Translations under genes and position numbers: made by a program
Notes under the pieces: model-generated
The model's database searches: none
The model's input: only the letters and a program-made list of their open reading frames with translations
What the model was told of the DNA's origin: nothing
Part shown: in pieces, positions 61,428-64,000 of the stretch
Layout: the number at the start of each line of letters is the position of its first letter
How positions within the stretch are numbered: position 1 is the stretch's first letter
NCBI GenBank assembly: GCA_904394215.1
Contig: CAJFNF010000001.1
Span: 32,869-96,868 of the forward strand
Reading direction: 5' to 3'
From: an uncultured Faecalibacterium sp.
GTDB lineage: Bacteria > Bacillota > Clostridia > Oscillospirales > Ruminococcaceae
Length of the DNA stretch: 64,000 nt

Positions 61428-62609
61428 ATGTCAATTTATCTGGACGAAAAAAATCCATCCAAGCACAAACCATTTCAAGATGCATCCCAGGACATTGTGG
61501 ATTACGTCCGGTACCTGGAAGTCATTGCTGGCAAAAGCCCCAATACTGCCTTCAACTATTATTGCGATCTGCGCAATTTCAGCCGCTTTATGAAGCAGCG
61601 AAAAGGTCTGGTTCCGGAAGATACCCCTGCGAAAGAGATTGATCCCAAGGGTTTGGATACCGCTTTTTGGGGCAGCGTCACCAAGGAAGACATCTACGAA
61701 TACCTGTATTTTCTCAACCAGACCTGCGGCAACAAGAAGTCATCCACGGCCCGGAGGCTTGCCAGCCTCCACGGCTTTTATGATTTCATGGTCAACCATG
61801 CCAGCCGACTGGAAAACGATCCGACTGCTGTTGTCAGTCCACCCAAGCTGGACAAGGTCCTGCCCAAATATCTGACGGCCGATCAGGCACGGAATCTGCT
61901 GGATGTCACCCGGACCATGAGCGAATTTCCTGAGCGGGACTACTGTATGACGGTTTTGTTTTTAAACTGTGGCATGCGTCTGTCCGAGCTCGTAGGAATG
62001 AACCTGGAGGACATTGATCTTCCCGGACGGCAGATCCGGCTGTTCGGCAAAGGCCATAAGGAACGGATGGTCTATCTGAACGACGCCTGCATCGAAGCTC
62101 TGGATCTCTATCTGCAAAAAAGGGGAACGGTGGAAGGTCTTTCTCCCAAGGAACCTGCTGTATTCATCACGCGCCGGCGTAAAGACCGTATCTCAAACCG
62201 GCGGGTGGAACAGCTGATCACCGGCGCCATGAAAGCCGCCGGCCTGAAAGGATTTTCTACCCATAAGCTGCGCCATACGGCAGCTACCCTTATGTACCAG
62301 ACCGGTGCGGTGGATGTGTTAACCTTGAAGGAACTGCTGGGTCACAGCAATGTGGGGACCACCCAGATTTATACCCACTTGAAAGATGCACAGGTCCGCG
62401 CCGCAGTGGAAGCCAACCCGCTGGGTACCGCGCATCATCCCAAAGCCGACCCAGTATCAAACTCGCCCAATTCAGCCTCAGAAGCAGTTTCTAACAAAAT
62501 ACCTGATGAAGCAGAGGCAACAGGGGAGTGGACAGGGGAGCCGCTTCCCGAAATTCTTCCCTCCCTGGCGGATGATTTCAAAGATTCAGACGATTGGACG
62601 TCAAAATAA
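61428..62609 (+). CDS. XerC/XerD-type tyrosine recombinase
   Basis: The 393-residue protein has an N-terminal SAM-like core-binding domain (about 20-130) and a tyrosine recombinase domain with all catalytic residues visible: Arg184 (GMRLSEL), His279 and Arg282 (HKLRH), His306 (LGHSN) and Tyr315 (TQIYTHL). The catalytic part looks like a chromosomal Xer enzyme. It carries an extra acidic, Pro/Ser-rich C-terminal tail of about 65 residues. Most Firmicutes with two Xer proteins use them at dif; a dif-like palindrome lies 1.2 kb downstream. Confidence 0.9.
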   Translation: MSIYLDEKNPSKHKPFQDASQDIVDYVRYLEVIAGKSPNTAFNYYCDLRNFSRFMKQRKGLVPEDTPAKEIDPKGLDTAFWGSVTKEDIYEYLYFLNQTCGNKKSSTARRLASLHGFYDFMVNHASRLENDPTAVVSPPKLDKVLPKYLTADQARNLLDVTRTMSEFPERDYCMTVLFLNCGMRLSELVGMNLEDIDLPGRQIRLFGKGHKERMVYLNDACIEALDLYLQKRGTVEGLSPKEPAVFITRRRKDRISNRRVEQLITGAMKAAGLKGFSTHKLRHTAATLMYQTGAVDVLTLKELLGHSNVGTTQIYTHLKDAQVRAAVEANPLGTAHHPKADPVSNSPNSASEAVSNKIPDEAEATGEWTGEPLPEILPSLADDFKDSDDWTSK

Positions 62610-62646
62610 CAGTTTTTTTATCTTTGCTGTACAAAGCAAAAAGTCA

Positions 62647-62676
62647 TTGACGGCATACCGCTTTATATGGTATAAT
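62647..62676 (+). promoter_or_regulatory. Promoter of the yhfC-like gene
   Basis: TTGACG at 62647-62652 and TATAAT at 62671-62676 are 18 bases apart. Confidence 0.8.
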
Positions 62677-62731
62677 GCAGTCAATGATTAACAATCATGT
62701 TAAATGTCATCCAATAGGGAGGTCTCTACAA

Positions 62732-63514
62732 ATGGAATTGCAACCTGTATCCATTGGCAGCGTTCTAGGAATGATGTTTTCACTGGTGGTCAGCTTTGGC
62801 CTGCCCATTGGTCTCTTTGTTTATCTTTGGCGTAAAAAGAAAGCCTCATTTTTCAGTTTTGCCACAGGCCTTTTGATCTTCCTGTTTTTTGCGCTGTTTC
62901 TGGAGAGCATGGTACACTCGGTTGTCCTGGGCTCCACCGGAACTTTGATTACAGGAAATATTTTTCTGTACGCTCTTTATGGGGCGTTGATGGCTGCACT
63001 TTTCGAGGAAACCGGCCGTTTTCTCGGCATGAAATACATTATGCGAAATCAGCTGACCAAAGAGAATGCATGGATGTACGGTGTTGGCCACGGCGGCATT
63101 GAAGCCATGTTTCTGCTTGGAATTACATCCATCAACAATCTGGTCAATGCAACGATGATCAATAATGGCTCTATGAATGGCATCCTGGAGGGCCTGGACC
63201 AGGCCTCCCGTGAAGCCGCCGTTCAAGGCTTGTCTGTGCTCTGGCAAACACCGGCTTCCCTCTTTTTTGCTGCAGGATTTGAGCGCATCATCGCAATTTG
63301 TCTGCAAATTTCCTTGTCCATTTTGATTTATCAGGCCGTCAAGGAAAAGAGCGGCCGCTGGTATGGGGCAGCTTTCGGCGTTCATTTTGTAGTGGACTTC
63401 GCAGCTGTGCTGCTGGCTAATGTATCGGTTGCAGTTGCAGAAGTTGTGATGGCTGTGATGACTGCCGCAGTAGCATGGTATGCAGCAAAGATGTACCGTG
63501 CAATGAAAGAGTAA
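62732..63514 (+). CDS. YhfC-type intramembrane glutamic protease family protein
   Basis: The 260-residue protein has about seven membrane segments and the conserved patterns ALFEETGRFLGMKYI and GVGHGGIEAMFLLG, the Glu/Arg and His/Glu sets typical of YhfC (PF10086) and related intramembrane proteases. The substrate is unknown. GGGAGG precedes ATG 62732; the longer in-frame extension covers the promoter. It has its own promoter and ends before a terminator-like hairpin. Confidence 0.8.
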   Translation: MELQPVSIGSVLGMMFSLVVSFGLPIGLFVYLWRKKKASFFSFATGLLIFLFFALFLESMVHSVVLGSTGTLITGNIFLYALYGALMAALFEETGRFLGMKYIMRNQLTKENAWMYGVGHGGIEAMFLLGITSINNLVNATMINNGSMNGILEGLDQASREAAVQGLSVLWQTPASLFFAAGFERIIAICLQISLSILIYQAVKEKSGRWYGAAFGVHFVVDFAAVLLANVSVAVAEVVMAVMTAAVAWYAAKMYRAMKE

Positions 63515-63670
63515 ATATCATCCAATAAGAAGTGTACAGCAGGACAAGTAAAAGCAATCTGTATTGCCGCAATGCGTCCCAAGCATTTCAACAAAGCAAA
63601 TGCACTGAACCGAATTGAGCGAAACCATCGTTATACATGAAAAAGTAAAGTAACTGCATTAGCAAGAACC

Positions 63671-63700
63671 AACAGCCTCCAGATAAACCTGGAGGCTGTT
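63671..63700 (+). terminator. Terminator-like hairpin after the yhfC-like gene
   Basis: AACAGCCTCCAG at 63671-63682 pairs perfectly with 63689-63700 around a six-base loop. The T tract is poor (TCAATGTTTG). Confidence 0.65.
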
Positions 63701-63799
63701 TCAATGTTTGTTTGTAAATAATAAAAAATCAAACCAAATGCAATTTATTGATCATCCATGATTTTAAAGTCAGTCGGGCCGCAGACGGCGGCTCGGAAG

Positions 63800-63835
63800 G
63801 CCCAAAGAGCCAAAAGCGGCTCAAATGGGCTTTTT
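63800..63835 (+). terminator. Orphan terminator in the gene-free stretch
   Basis: GCCCA...GAGCC (63800-63811) pairs with GGCTC...TGGGC (63818-63830) with a small internal loop, followed by TTTTT. No gene ends just before it, so it may be the leftover end of a lost gene or of an unannotated RNA. The stretch 63515-63981 otherwise shows no credible coding sequence. Confidence 0.6.
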
Positions 63836-63842
63836 CGCTCCC

Positions 63843-63878
63843 CTGTATTTCGTATAACGTGCATTATACGAAATACAG
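63843..63878 (+). other. Xer/dif-like perfect palindrome
   Basis: Arms CTGTATTTCGTATAA (63843-63857) and TTATACGAAATACAG (63864-63878) are perfect complements around the six-base centre CGTGCA. The ATAA-N6-TTAT core is the pattern of dif sites. Read with an 8-base spacer, the inner arms TTCGTATA/TATACGAA equal those of loxP. A Xer-type recombinase gene lies 1.2 kb upstream. Confidence 0.55.
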
Positions 63879-63940
63879 CTACCTGAAAAAGATCTTCCTC
63901 TTGAACCGCCCCAGTAAAAGTAGACAATGAAAAAAGAAGG

Positions 63941-63973
63941 CCTCCTGTGGTAGAATGGAACTACCATAGGAGG
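63941..63973 (+). promoter_or_regulatory. Hairpin hiding the transposase ribosome binding site
   Basis: CCTCCTGTGGTAG at 63941-63953 pairs with CTACCATAGGAGG at 63961-63973 (one G-U pair) around AATGGAA. AGGAGG in the second arm is the Shine-Dalgarno of the following ATG. A -10-like TAGAAT (63951-63956) overlaps the loop, so an internally started RNA would lack the first arm. Confidence 0.7.
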
Positions 63974-63981
63974 TCTTTGCT

Positions 63982-64000
63982 ATGCCGAGAAAATACAGCC
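63982..64000 (+). CDS. Start of a probable transposase gene (orfA), partial
   Basis: Only six codons (MPRKYS) are visible before the window ends. The ATG lies eight bases after AGGAGG. MPRKYS is a common beginning of IS3-family OrfA proteins. Identification depends mostly on the terminal repeat and hairpin in front of it. Confidence 0.5.

Larger units (their letters stand above)
63902..64000 (+). mobile_element. Left end of an IS3-family-like insertion sequence
   Basis: The sequence starting TGAACCGCCCC at 63902 looks like a terminal inverted repeat of the IS3 family. An open reading frame with an excellent ribosome binding site starts 80 bases inside, as orfA of such elements does. The element runs off the window, so its right end and target duplication cannot be seen. 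Confidence 0.55.

Noticed and set aside
63745..63930. Two opposite 60-codon frames in the right-hand gap
   Set aside because: They run over the terminator, the palindrome and the IS end, have no ribosome binding site and no resemblance to known proteins.

Overview
The window comes from a GC-rich, low-redundancy chromosome of a spore-forming member of the class Clostridia (Firmicutes/Bacillota), most likely in the Oscillospirales/Ruminococcaceae branch. This placement rests on the gene orders (sepF-ylmH-divIVA-ileS-lspA-rluD, tig-clpP-clpX, spoIIIAA-AH-asp23-nusB-xseAB-ispA-dxs-tlyA-nadK-argR-recN, queA-tgt-yajC), strong AGGAGG ribosome binding sites, a T-box leader, and many promoters of the form TTGCAA-17-TATAAT. 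I cannot name the species. Almost all genes lie on the plus strand. The exceptions are a DUF421/DUF4363 pair (28.4-29.5 kb) and a carbohydrate/lysine block (50.8-55.0 kb).

Layout. 1-2.98 kb: end of a HlyD-like gene, then division genes sepF, ylmH-like and divIVA. 3.1-8.7 kb: ileS, lspA, a pseudouridine synthase, a degenerate HAD protein and a ComEA-like protein. 8.8-12.3 kb: polyphosphate kinase with an unusual tail, then an M23/M50 pair that looks like SpoIVFA/SpoIVFB. 12.3-18 kb: two radical-SAM-associated proteins, rplS, lepB, rbgA, rnhB, yraN. 18-28.3 kb: thrC, a phosphoesterase, tig-clpP-clpX, an aminotransferase, secDF, nrdR. 28.4-38.1 kb: a sporulation block with a divergent DUF421 pair, a GerA-type germinant receptor subunit, a short permease-like protein, spoIVB and the whole spoIIIA operon. 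38.2-49 kb: the asp23-nusB-...-recN housekeeping block. 49-50.6 kb: T-box and tyrS. 50.8-55 kb (minus strand): a free EIIA-Glc domain protein and asd-dapA-dapB with an ACT-only protein. 55.2-62.6 kb: queA, tgt, yajC, two membrane proteins (one SpoIIM-like), radA, an ITPase-like protein and a Xer-type recombinase. 62.7-64 kb: a YhfC-type protease, then a non-coding stretch with a Xer/dif-like palindrome and the left end of an IS3-family-like element that runs off the window.

How the genes work together. The spoIIIA proteins form the channel between mother cell and forespore. SpoIVB is the forespore protease that releases SpoIVFA inhibition of SpoIVFB, so the 11.2-12.3 kb pair and the 31-38 kb block together cover most of the sigma-G to sigma-K checkpoint. 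The promoter motifs I see in front of these genes resemble sigma-E and sigma-G sites. The asd-dapA-dapB block makes the diaminopimelate/lysine precursor, and the ACT protein next to it resembles the regulatory half of aspartokinase.

Most of the window is conventional chromosome. The least explained signals are at the right end: a perfect 15-bp-arm palindrome whose core matches both the dif pattern (ATAA-N6-TTAT) and the inner arms of loxP, about 1.2 kb downstream of a Xer recombinase gene and next to a mobile element. I saw no CRISPR array, tRNA, rRNA, prophage or obvious defence island.
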